Positions 1-10,960 of a DNA stretch of 64,000 bases are shown piece by piece. Position 1 is the first letter of the stretch, and each line of letters begins with the position of its first letter. This stretch comes from Papaver somniferum (taxonomy: Eukaryota; Streptophyta; Magnoliopsida; Ranunculales; Papaveraceae), in NCBI RefSeq assembly GCF_003573695.1, contig NW_020650971.1, positions 1,116,984 through 1,180,983 of the forward strand, read 5' to 3'. The position numbers and the translations under genes are program-made. The notes beneath the pieces are model-generated. The model saw only the letters and a list, made by a program, of their open reading frames with translations, was not told the DNA's origin and ran no database searches.

Positions 1-548
1 GGTCCAAAAGTTTTAGTAGCCAAGTGGGGAGGACTGTGGAGTCCTCTGGGTAAGATTCCATGAACTGCTTATAAAATCTCAATTTATAAGAACCCAGAAA
101 GACCATAGAAAGACTTAACCTGAAGACCAGGCATGGTTCCAATGGGAAACCATGAGCATAAGGTAATCTGTCTATAGTCTGACGATAAACTGTTCTTCTT
201 TTGACACCAAAAGTATGTACATCTTCACATAGTTACATTGGTGACACAATCAATGGAATAGTCATTTACCCACTGACTCAAAGAATAGCTAATCCTTTAG
301 CCTTTTAGATTGCTAGGCCATAAAAGAAGTAGAGGAACTCAATCTCTACATTATATACGACACACATGTAATAATTGTGCCAATCATTCTCCTAAAATGA
401 TGCATGATTTCCACCTTTAAATTGTCTCCCCAAGCCAATCCCAACCCCCTTGAAAGTCCTACAGATGAACACAATGTCAGGTTTATGTGCTAGGTACAAC
501 TTGGTCAGGTGAACCAATGCCCTGACAATTCTAAGAGAGTAATATCAT
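1..548. other. Non-coding, nothing recognised
   Basis: AT-rich sequence with stops in all frames. No gene, RNA or element terminus recognised. Confidence 0.4.
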
Positions 549-1500
549 GGTGCTAAATGAAGTAGAAAGACAATCCAAAATAACACAGAACAGTTCAAAA
601 AGTTCTACCATAGAAACTAAAAAGCTTGTACTAAAAGCGAATCAGCAAGCATTAATGTGGAACACTAATCTAAATTTATGAGAGCATAAGCATACCATGT
701 TTCACATAATACCTAAAGCATAAACTAACACCATGGATAATGCCAAACAGTGGATTCCAAGAGAATTAGTTAGTCAAACAACCGTATAATCACATATGAA
801 CTTCAGAGTTAAGTGAAATATGAGAAGCAACGGTGTAAATTGGCAGCCTATAAGTGGGTGTAACTGGATGAATCTGACTAGAAAAGCAGTTTGGTAAAAA
901 ATACAAATTCTGAGAAAACAAGGAGATTAATATGGATTACCTGATTGTCTGCCTTAGCCTTGATTAATTCTTCTTTATTCTCGGTGCATCGCACAGGTTG
1001 CATACTAGTGGTTCTAAAATCTCTAAAGAGTTCCTAGAGTAAGTATATAAGTTTTTTTATCTTGAACATAAATGTCTTTAAGATGGAAAAGGTCAAAGTA
1101 AACCGTTTTAGAACTATATTTAAACTCCTCCTGTAACAAAATATTCTTTCGGCACAGTTTACTTAACTCAGTTCCTGCTACTTATAAATCCCGTGGAAAT
1201 CTCAAACGGAGATCCAACATAAATCCCGTGAAAACCTCGGAAGGAGATAAAACAAGGGTTTGGGAAGCCACTCTAACATTGGGATTGTAAAGGACATTAG
1301 TGATCTCCACCATTCTCTTGTACGAGATTTCCTTAGAAAAATCTCAGTCGATCTAGCATCTTCAAAAAATAATCACCGATAGAAAATCCAGGATATTATC
1401 CGGAGTTAGAGAATGGAGATATACTTCAGCCTTTTACAATCCCAATGCTAGAAGGGCATCCCTCAAAACTGTTTTCCTTATGAGATTTCACATAACAAGT
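549..1500. repeat. Segmental duplication, copy 1
   Basis: This block matches 2688-3790 over most of its length, in the same order and orientation (for example the stretches beginning tgctaaatgaagt and ataaactaacaccatgg). By eye similarity is roughly 85 percent with small indels. It includes a broken copy of the minus-strand exon candidate at 3224-3469, interrupted here by stops. Direct duplication is seen; its mechanism is not visible. Confidence 0.7.
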
Positions 1501-1708
1501 TACAATGTTTTCATGCTAAATTGAGAGACTAACTTGAGGACCAAACAAGGTTCAAATGCACAATAGTTAGCATTTGAAAATACCTTTCCGAAGCTGCTAG
1601 ACCCATTGTGGATTGGATACAACAGCTGATTGTACCATCGCAAAACCCATTGGTCTCTACAGGCTTAGCAGAGACCTAAGGTTTTTGGTGGGGGATTCCA
1701 ATTTCCAC
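1298..1708. repeat. 411-bp tandem direct repeat, unit 1
   Basis: Begins tagtgatctccaccattctc and ends ggattccaatttccac. It is followed immediately by a nearly identical unit at 1709-2120. Part of the unit (1411-1470) is the inverted complement of the sequence just upstream (1255-1318), so the first unit is one arm of a fold-back structure. Confidence 0.85.
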
Positions 1709-2120
1709 TAGTGATCTCCACCATTCTCTTGTCCGAGATTTCCTTAGAAAAATCTCAGTCGATCTAGCATCTTCAAAAAAAAAATCACCGATAGAAAATC
1801 CAGGATATTATCCGGAGTTAGAGAATGGAGATATACTTCAGCCTTTTACAATCCCAATGCTAGAAGGGCATCCCTCAAAACTGTTTTCCTTATGAGATTT
1901 CACATAACAAGTTACAATGTTTTGATGCTAAATTGAGAGACTTACTTGAGGACCAAACAAGGTTCAAATGAACAATAGTTAGCATTTGAAAATACCTTTC
2001 CGAAGCTGCTAGACCCATTGTGGATTGGATACAACAGCTGATTGTACCATTGCAAAACCCAGTGGTCTCTACAGGCTTAGCAAAGACCTAAGGTTTTTGG
2101 TGGGGGATTCCAATTTCCAC
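1709..2120. repeat. 411-bp tandem direct repeat, unit 2
   Basis: Second unit of the head-to-tail duplication, differing from unit 1 at only a handful of positions plus a small A-run length change. It lacks the upstream fold-back arm, so the duplication copied only part of the original structure. Non-coding. Confidence 0.85.
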
Positions 2121-2687
2121 TAGTTTGTCTCAGGACAGCCAGTTGAGCCATCCCACAGTGGTCTAACAATTTTTGTTTTTCTTAAACTTGTACAGCCATA
2201 ACATTGAAAGGCCATAATAAACAAATAAACAAAGACAGTATTCCAAAAAATGATTAATTTAAACTCATAAAAATATTCAAATTAACAATATTGCTAATAT
2301 GGATGCCGGATTACCCGGAAGCGTACCAAATTCCATATAAGACAGAGGACTTTCTGGTTTGTCTTGTATGAATTTTGGTAACCTCCACAATAACCTGGCA
2401 CCCCTATTTGCAGCCACCAAAATTAAAGCTAGAGAGTGAGAGGTAGAAGTAGAACTAATGAAACCATATGCAGTATTAGCCAACATGCTTCGAAGTGCAT
2501 TTGACTCAAAATTAAGATAACAAGTCTACATTTCATGGCAAGACACGGCAAGACATTATTCATGACCACACATAAGCCCTCTTCCCCGTTATTAAGTGGT
2601 GCTTATGCATCATATCTGCCAAGAAATATTCGGGCATGAGATTGGTATTCAATAAAAAACATTGAATTTTTCTTTATTCACAATAAT
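2121..2687. other. Spacer with possible minus-strand exon relic
   Basis: No clear gene. The minus strand of 2490-2640 is similar to the minus strand of 6600-6728: both encode an Asp-Met-(Ile/Met)-His-Lys-His pattern and a Lys-Cys-Thr or Asn-Ala-Leu-Arg-like stretch, but this copy has stops. The two may be relics of one duplicated exon of an unrecognised gene. Confidence 0.3.
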
Positions 2688-3790
2688 GGTGCTAAATGAA
2701 GTGAGAAGACAATCCAGAATAACATAGAACAGTTCAAAAAGTTCAATGATAGCAACTAACAAGCTTGTACTAAAAACAAACCAGCAAGCATTTTACCACC
2801 AATTGAGAACACGAATCAAAAATTATGAGAGTATAAGCTACAAGATAACCAACAATTTATCACAATGAGGGGAAAAACATAATCCAAATTTAAGAGAGTA
2901 AAAGCATACCTACAAGCATGTCATCAAAATCAATCTTCTAAATGTCAAGAATAGTGAGGGTGTAAAGCGAACAATTCCATGTTACACTTATCACCCAAAG
3001 CATAAACTAACACCATGGATAATGCCAAACACTTGATTCCAAGAGAACTAGTTAGTCGAACAACCATATAATCATATATGAACTTCAGAGTTAAGAGAAA
3101 TATGAGAAGCAACAGTGTAAATTAGCATGAGTATAAGTGGGTATAACTGGATGAATCGACTAGAAAATCAGTTTGGAGAAAAATACAAATTCTGAGAAAA
3201 CAATGGGATTAATATGGGTTACCTGGGATTCCTTCATCTGCTTCACATTTTTTAATTCTCTGCCTTAGGCTCCATAAATTCTTCTTTATTCTCGGCGCAT
3301 AGCAAGGGTTGCATACTAGTGGTTCTAACATCTCTAAAAACTTAACTAGCAAAGTAAGGTTTTCTAAGTTTTTCATCTTGAAAATTAATGTCTTTAAGAT
3401 GGAAATGGCCAAAGTAAACCGTCTTAGAACTATATTAAACTTCTCCTGTAGCAAATATTCTTTAGACACAGTTTACTAATTCAGTTCCTGCTACTCAAAT
3501 AATATGGCCGTAGTAGATCCCGTGAAAATCTCAGACGGAGATCCAACAGAGGTTTGGGAAGCCACTCTATCATTGGGATAGTAAAGGGCATCAGTGATCT
3601 CCACCATTCTCTCATTTGAGATTTTCCAACCAATCTGGCATCTTCAAATACGAAAATACACCCGACAGAAAATCCAGGATATTATCCCGAGTTAGAGAAT
3701 GGGGACATACTTCAGCCTTTTACAATCCCAATGCTAGAAAGGCATCGCTCACAATTGTTTACCCTATGAGATTTCACATAGGATGTGTAG
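2688..3790. repeat. Segmental duplication, copy 2
   Basis: Partner of 549-1500. It contains the better-preserved minus-strand exon candidate (3224-3469). At its right end (3545-3610 against 3698-3760) it carries the same fold-back arrangement seen at 1255-1318 and 1411-1470. Confidence 0.7.
3224..3469 (-). pseudogene. Unrecognised minus-strand exon candidate
   Basis: An open stretch of about 80 codons reading leftwards, rich in Leu and Lys with helical character, containing Cys-Asn-Pro-Cys-Tyr-Ala-Pro and a basic Arg-Gln-Arg-Ile-Lys-Lys-Cys run. It ends at a plausible donor (CCCAG followed by GTAACC on the minus strand). The duplicated copy at about 950-1150 retains the donor-side context but has frame breaks. 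I do not recognise the family. No further exons could be joined with confidence, so this may be a fragment. Confidence 0.3.
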
Positions 3791-3814
3791 AATCACCGCA
3801 CAATGCACACATGA

Positions 3815-4000
3815 TTTAACCAAGGGCCTGTGTTTTGGATTGTGGGTTCCAACCATCACACTCAAAACACTGTGGAATCCAACCAAAAGTGAGTCTAGCA
3901 GGATAATTGGCAAAATTAACAATCCAAACAAACATGCTAGACAGTACCATGGATTATCCCCGCAAGACACAGTATATGGCCCAATCACCCACACAAAAAA
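3815..4000. repeat. MITE-like inverted-repeat segment
   Basis: Starts gggcctgtgttttggattgtggg. Near its right end it carries the roughly complementary ggattatccccgcaagacac followed by tatatggccc. This terminal arrangement resembles plant TIR MITEs that begin GGGCCTGT. The ends are imperfect and no target duplication was confirmed. Confidence 0.35.
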
Positions 4001-4153
4001 AGATTAGTAGAAGATGATCTAAACCCACCTTGGGCTGTCTTGGGAATAACTGGTACACTAAGAATTAAGGAACTGTCTTATCCATCAAAACACCATAATG
4101 ATGCAAAAAACTAAAACAAAACAACCAAACAAAAAGGCTAAATGTTGATAAAA

Positions 4154-4302
4154 ATGAGTTAAATATCATCATAAACTTGAGATGAAGTTGGTTGACGAAT
4201 CGGGACTGAATTAAACCCATTATACGTCTGATACCATATCCCTATGATTGACTGGCCGCTACCAATCAATTTCAAGATTGGTATACATAAGCACAAAGGA
4301 GG
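4154..4302. repeat. Dispersed ~150-bp repeat, copy 1 (divergent)
   Basis: Shares the order gagatg.agttggttgacgaatcggg, then aattaaaccc, then ggccgctaccaat with 4593-4745 and 5981-6135. Most diverged of the three. Non-coding here. Confidence 0.6.
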
Positions 4303-4592
4303 ATACCCACTAAATGCAATATTCTAGCAAGAAGATGTAGTAAAATACTTACCTGTCAATAATCAAACAATCCTGCCAGAGTGGCCATGAGCTGGATCTT
4401 TCAGTTCGTCCATGAAACATGAAAAGAATCCACAGTAAACAAAACCAGACCTTGCTAAAGCCTAAAAAGAATATTAGCCCTAGAGACCCTTACCTATCTC
4501 ACTCAAGACAAACTGTGGCTAGTTTACATCGCCGTGGTCATCTATCAGACATAATTTTTTTATAAAACTTGATCAATGCATTCTGCATAAAT

Positions 4593-4745
4593 ATGAGATG
4601 GAGTTAGTAGACAAATCGGGACAAAATTAAACCCGTTATCTGTGGATACCACATCCCTACGGTTGTCTGGCCGCTACCAATTGAAACTAATCTCAACTGG
4701 TTTTCAATATCTGCATCATTGGTATACGCAAGTGCAAAGGAATAC
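4593..4745. repeat. Dispersed ~150-bp repeat, copy 2
   Basis: Close match to 5981-6135. Read on the minus strand, this copy and copy 3 share an open stretch with a Gly-Ser-Gly-Gln-Thr-Thr core ending in Ser-Arg-Phe-Val-Tyr and a stop. A repeated exon fragment is therefore possible, but the family is not recognised. Confidence 0.65.
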
Positions 4746-4945
4746 ATGGCTTCACACTCGATAAATCCGATACATGCAATACTACTGTAGTTACAACATA
4801 AACTAAACATTATTGGGGTATATTAAGCATTTGAATTTATTCACTTTGGGAAAATAAAATCACTTGAAATCATGAAAGAGAAGACTAGATGTTCAAATAC
4901 TAGTAATTTTAATTTTAATGGCAATTCTGCTAAACATACCGAGAA

Positions 4946-5038
4946 TGAGCAAATAGACAACATTAAAACCGCCCACTCACAGGTTGGTTTTGGGGGCCAA
5001 CATGTGAATGGGCGGGTTTAACATTGTGCATTTGCTCA
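4946..5038. repeat. 42-bp-arm hairpin (small fold-back element)
   Basis: The left arm 4946-4987 and right arm 4997-5038 are inverted complements at about 35 of 42 positions, with a 9-base loop. Both arms contain the TGAGCAAAT outer end and a CCGCCCA core. The flanks do not show a convincing target duplication. It could be a small MITE or a hairpin-forming transcript; nothing in the sequence decides. Confidence 0.6.
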
Positions 5039-5980
5039 GTACACTAACACTAACATTGTGTATTACTTTAACTAACACTGGTCGAGAACACTCATATCAA
5101 ATACAATAAACCCCAACAGAAGAAAAATAAACATAAAAAGACCAACTCGGATAGGATGCTAAGCGCACTGTTCACATTACAGGAGTTGGTTTTTTGGAGT
5201 GTTTTTATTTGTTGTTTAACTAGCACTGTTGTATCAAACATCAAAAACAACTACACCAATTGCATGTCAAAATGTCGATTCAAATGAAAATTTACGTTGC
5301 ATTCTCTCATGCAATTTATATTGATGTGTATGGAAAATGATTATGACTCACTACATATTGTTGTAGCGGCAGCAGTTTTTCAATGCTCCAAGTGAAGATG
5401 AAGATACGAAGTCATGCATAGCTGCACTTTTTTCGTACAATATGAAACACAATCCAGGCATTCAGAATTGACTTTTCAAGGCCTAAGGTTGGGTTGAGTG
5501 TGTTGTCGTGTGACCCAAGAATAGGATCGTGGGCCTAAAAATCCACCATTGTTAATCGTACGGCGGAGAGTCTCCCCACCATAAGACTAGCAGGAATAGG
5601 TTATTAGTGCATTCCATGTCAAGCTTAAATCAACCAAATGTTTCCAATACTCTTGAAAACTCCAACTAGATAACACCATAACTCCATAAATATGGACCTT
5701 GATTCCCACAATCTAAACAACAATGCTGGACATACCGCAGGTTACCACATGTGACCAGCTGGACTGCAAGTCTAGCATTTTGCAAAGAGAAATTTAAAAC
5801 TGATTGAGGAGTCCGGCAGGTTGTCTTGCAAGAAACAAGCCCTGGGATACCAATACAGACTCAACTTAGAGTTTTACTTTAGCAAATTAATTATCCAAAA
5901 CACTATTATCCATCAAACCGTAATAACTAAAACAACACATACAAAAAAAATCTAACAGTAATGAAATGCATTCAAAAAAT
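5039..5980. other. Non-coding, nothing recognised
   Basis: No open frame of note, no termini and no clear repeats. Confidence 0.4.
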
Positions 5981-6135
5981 GTGAGATGGAGTTAGTAGAC
6001 AAATCGGGACTGAATTAAACCCGCTATCTGTGGATACCACATCCCTAGGGTTGTCTGGCCGCTACCAATTGAAATGCAAATCTCAACTGGTTTTCAATTT
6101 ATGCATCATTGGTATACACAACTGCAAAGGAATAC
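5981..6135. repeat. Dispersed ~150-bp repeat, copy 3
   Basis: Same unit as 4593-4745, in the same orientation, with a handful of substitutions. The same short minus-strand reading frame is open. Confidence 0.65.
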
Positions 6136-7421
6136 ATAGCATTCACACTCAATAAACCCAATACATGCAATTTTATTCAACAAAATTTTAGTACAAAATA
6201 GGCTCACATCAAGTGTAATTTTGACTCAATCACTGTGGGAAAATGAAATCAACCAGAAATCAATCATAAAAGACAAGAATAGATACTCAAAAGATAATTT
6301 TGAACCATAGATTTACATACGCTGCTAAGGGCGTACCAAAATTACTTGGGGGTTTAGATGGCACCTAATTCATATCATCTTCATCTATTACTCAAGAAAT
6401 CAAAGAGATCCAATTTTATGGTGCCCCACTAGAGCCCTCTCTCTTTCTAATCACTGCCCAAGAATCACAGGCATAAAATTAATATATAAACCAGAAAAAA
6501 TTAAAATCAGAAAATGTAAGAAAATCAAAACAAGATTCTTTCAATTCAAATTAGACAGTGAAACCTAAAATTACTAACAAGTTGAAGGAGAAGAAATTGG
6601 TGATACAACCGAAGTGCATTTGACTTTAAAATAAATGAATCAAGCCTACATTTCATGGCCAGATCTGATTCATGACCACATAATCGCATCTTCTCCGACA
6701 TTAGGTGTTTATGAATCATATCCGCCACGAAATTCAGAAGATAGCACCCATATCAGATGTTCACAAAATTAAGAAAACAAAGAGATTAAGCTTTATAGAA
6801 GAACATGGTAGATGGTTGAAATTTTGGAGGCAGAGGAGCCATAGAAGTACTGAGATTGAAAACGGAGTGACCAGCGAAGGTCTTATAGTGTGATACAATG
6901 GAAACTTAGGGTTCGTGCAAGTTGACTATTTTGCCCCTCATGTAGTGGACTTTTGGGATAGGTAAAAGACTATTAGAATCATGAGATTGGGAGGCCCATG
7001 AGGTAAATGGTGCAAAAGCATCCAATTGCCATGATATAAGGAGTACAAACAACAACTTCATAACTTTATTTAGAAGCTAGAAATCCATGTCTGGGACAAG
7101 CTGTATGGGGAAAATATTAAATCAACATAGCGCCTCAAACATTTGAAACATGGAAAGAAAATGAGCAAGAGCTGTATTTCATTATAGTTGTCAACCAAAA
7201 CATATGTGATATGTCGCTGCATGAGGCTTCAAATAACATATGCATCAAAACACTATATAGCTACCATATTAGAAGTTCAACAGGACCGTACGGACCTACT
7301 AACAGCCAAGTAACGATGCATATACAAGAAGAGAAAAGGAAAAAAGAAAACCTTGAATTACACCAGAAAACCTAGCAAGATGTCTTTCTTTCTTAACCCT
7401 TGCGGCCTTGCCCACCTTTTT
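6136..7421. other. Intergenic, one exon-like relic
   Basis: Mostly non-coding. The minus strand of about 6600-6728 is a better-preserved copy of the relic at 2490-2640. The rest holds nothing recognisable; its right end probably holds the 3' region of the minus-strand gene that ends at 7422. Confidence 0.35.
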
Positions 7422-9690
7422 CTAACTTGCCAAAATGTAAACTGCAGCCAGACTTGGGACTTTTGACAGCTCTCTTAGATCTGGCATCCATATCATCCCT
7501 CTATTGGCTCCATCTGCAACAAATAAAATTTATCCCAATGACAAAAGTGTAGTGCACAAGATAACCTTCTATTGGGTTGTGGAGTGCGGTAAGCGGCATG
7601 AACGACGTCCATCCACAAGGCTTAGTCTCGATCAATTGGTATTCCATATCTGCAGAATACAAGGCATTAGTTAATAACTATTGGCTAACCAGAAATTAAT
7701 AAACAGTGCTATAAACTCACCTGATATACCTTTTGTCACATTGTTGCAACGGTATGTTGGACTAGTAAGGTTAGCAGTGATCTCGGTATATGGGGCTGCG
7801 TCGACGGGGATAAGTAACAATGATAATTTATCCTCACAAACTTTACCCTTTCCTTTTGGAAAGATACGCGCCTTCCTGTTACGAAAACTAACTTTAGATC
7901 AATCCATGACACTGCACAAGCTTTTAAGAAAATGATAACGTAATTTGCACAAACTTGAAAGCAAATTTGATTTCAGTACTTACCCCCCATAATTTGTCAA
8001 AAACAGTAATTGATTCACCAAATTGAAACATAATTGAACAACAACGAGAAAGAAAGCAGTAAACCGAAAAACTCACAATTTTGTATGTTGTAATCAGCGT
8101 TTTGACATTATTGGTGGTATATGACCTCGACCTCGACCTCTCCTTCCTCTATTTTTTGGTTTAGTCTCGAACTCTAGTTAGTGCCCGGCCTGCCCAAACA
8201 CCGTAGCTTGTACTACTGCAAATCGTTTTGTGCAAATATAGGAGCAAATGAGTCTACAGGACACAATCTGAGCTATCTACAGTATCTGAAAAGGTATCCT
8301 TTCTCTTCTTAGTCTTTTGTTTCTCCTTATTATGATCCTGAGTTGGTTCGGCATCTGCAGGAATAAAGTAACTTGCAACGTGTTAAAATACCAACACATA
8401 TCCAATCGTTTAACCACTCAAACGAAAAGCAGAGATTCAACCAACAACAGGCAACAATGTTCCAACAGTTACAAAGAAAGCTGCGCAAAAATTGAGATAC
8501 TTTACACAGCCCATCTATCTCATAATCAATCAAATCTGTAACCACATATATTGATTTAGGTACTCTATCTTTCACTAGCTGCAGCGTGTTTTATGGTTCA
8601 GAAATTCATATTCCAGTCCTTGTTAGTAACCTAAATAAACTGAGTTGTGGAAAACAATATTTAAAGAAGAAAGCAAACAAGCTTAGCAACTAACCTACCT
8701 TCAATTCAGGGACGATCAGAAGTTCTTTTGGTCAATCCAGGAGACTACCAAAAGCCTTCCCGAATGTTCGGTATTTACCATCATCTTCTGGAAAGGGTAA
8801 GAAAGAAATCTCATGTTTTGCAGCATCAATGGAAATTTTGTAGCAATTGGTACAAAGTTTCCATTGATGCTGCAGATTATGAGATTGCTTTATAAAAGCT
8901 ACCAAATGCTATGACGTTTAATACAAAGGGATTCGTCAATTTGCGTTCTATAAGCTGCAGAAAATATGGGAAAATGAACATCATAAAGTGCAACTCTAAA
9001 ACTATTTAGATTAAAAATAAAATAAAATACAATTGGCTCTTCAGGCGGCGTAGACATCTGAGATTTGTGCGTAGTGTTAAGATGATCGCTAATTAATAGG
9101 TGACTCCTACCTAGAGCCGGTTAGCCGAGAAATTTCAGAAGATCTCTATCCAGTTGAACAAATAGAAGCACTAGACATCATTTATAAATGTTCGTATAAA
9201 ACGAAGTGTAAACAAAGAAAATAACAGAGATATCAAAGTTACTCATGAGGCATTGTTGCTAACCCATAAAGAAATAAATGCTAATCATGTGAACCTAATT
9301 TGGATAACTAAAGTTTCACATATAGAGAAAAAAATTTAATAACCCAATCATAATGATATACATTGTCTTTTAAATTTATTGCTTACCAGTGTTTCAGCCT
9401 TGCTAGTTGGACTTGTCTTTGGTGTAAATATTCCTTTAGCGGCCAAGTGCATTTGCAGTTGTCATTTGTTCTTGTTCCTTCATACTTGTGATCATCTCCT
9501 TTAGTTGTTGATCCTTCGGTGCACGCTCGCGTTTTTCAGTATCCAGCTGTTTCTTAAGATCAGGAACGAACCCTTTTGTTACTAGTTCAGCCTTCTCTTT
9601 GGTCAAAGATTCAACATCACCATTCATCTAATCAATTTTCCCTTCAGACTTTCTTTTCTTCCGTTGCGCAATATCCATTCTTAAATCAGT
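7422..9690 (-). pseudogene. Decayed multi-exon gene, coiled coil plus DUF8039-like module
   Basis: Exons that can be read leftwards: about 9387-9690 (coiled coil rich in Glu, Lys and Gln, then a Pro-Lys-Thr-Ser-Pro-Thr-Ser stretch, donor at 9387), 8699-8869, a Lys-rich piece near 8290-8362, 7721-7875, 7566-7649 and 7422-7513. The last three join perfectly in phase (all phase 1) and end in a stop. Damage: an in-frame TAG and a one-base shift in the coil exon, and a TGA where a Trp is likely in the 8699-8869 exon. That exon has a Leu-Pro-Phe-Pro motif and a Trp-Pro-Lys-like site, resembling the DUF8039-type module seen in plant transposon-linked proteins. The 7566-7649 exon faintly recalls a MATH domain. 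Both assignments are weak. It lies 3' of the DUF1985/coil gene on the same strand. Confidence 0.4.
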
Positions 9691-10960
9691 AATTGCAATG
9701 AGAAACCAAAATCCAAGCACAATGTGTCAGAAACAATAGGTGTTGTAATGTGTTTGCATTGAGGAACCAAAATTCATGCAGAATCTCGATATTTATACAG
9801 CAACAGAAGGCCTTAATTTCCGTTAGGAATTTACATACCACAAACTGAACATAATATAAGAAAATATTTATTTTTTTCTTCAAAGGTTCGGGGTGGAACG
9901 ATGCTGTGCAGAAACTGAAGTGAGACAAACCTCTGGGATGTTCTGCACTAGGCATGCCTTCCTGAATTCCAATTATTCTAAGATCCTGCAACAATGTCCG
10001 TAGATTCCATGCACTAAGTAAAATGCAATACAACAATGAGTTCGCCACTGGCATTTAAAAATCTAACATGTTTGTAATTGCGAGGGGTGCAGTGAAGCGG
10101 ATTAAAAGAAAGAAACAGAAGCTAGAGAATAGAGAATACAAACATATGAAAATTATCATGCTTAAGCAAATAGATTCCCCTTCTTCCTGAGCAGAGATCA
10201 TCTGTAAAACTAAAAGCAAAACAAAAAAAGAAAAGAAAAGGAGAAATAGATTCAACTCAAGTATTGCACCAGAGGCTGATACAGGTAGTACTAGAATATG
10301 TTCTGTTCACAGTTCACACCCTAAAGGGCCTAAACCATCACATTGGCACCATAGTACATGAAACCTAACACTTACCTCTGGATATAAGGATTTACAAAAG
10401 AAACTACAACAAAGGTTTGTCAAAACTCGACAAAATAAAATTTTGGTGTACAGTTTAAGTAATAGCTCAAGATGTTCACTCTAATACTTAACCGAGAATT
10501 ATAATACTAACCAAAGTAACAATAATCATTTACCTACAGCTCACAAGTCTTACAACCCATTTCGAGAATCCTATGATTTTCATGTTGTCATGTATACCTT
10601 TAATCTTGTCTCAAGTAAAAGAATCCTGCAAGAAAACGATTTTTTACAAGCAACAACTAACAACTGAATAAACACACCCCCTACAAAGGAGAGGATGAAG
10701 CATTTTCTCAAAAAGGCTAATTTGGAAGCAGTTTTACATTTCAAATTCTAAACATTTACAAGTTGAACATTCAGCTTCACATCATGAGCAGACCCGTAAT
10801 ATCTAATATTATATCATTTCATATCTACCATTTTCCCGTCACCTAATTCTTTCACACACGTTTACAACTAGATATTATGTTAGCATCCTCCCACTAGTGT
10901 ACCCCCAAAACTAGACATTACCAAGTTCTTACACAAGGCTCATGTAGAAGTTGGTCTCTT
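9691..10960. other. Spacer, includes 3' region of the DUF1985/coil gene
   Basis: The part at 10765-10915 is conserved at 16843-16990 and, inverted, at about 52720-52930, always just downstream of the same terminal exon. It therefore probably represents 3' UTR. The remainder (9691-10760) shows no supported coding exon. Confidence 0.5.

Noticed and set aside
9686..10255. Two minus-strand ORFs of 122 and 66 codons
   Set aside because: Hydrophobic and low-complexity, translated from AT-rich intronic-type DNA; no supported exon borders.
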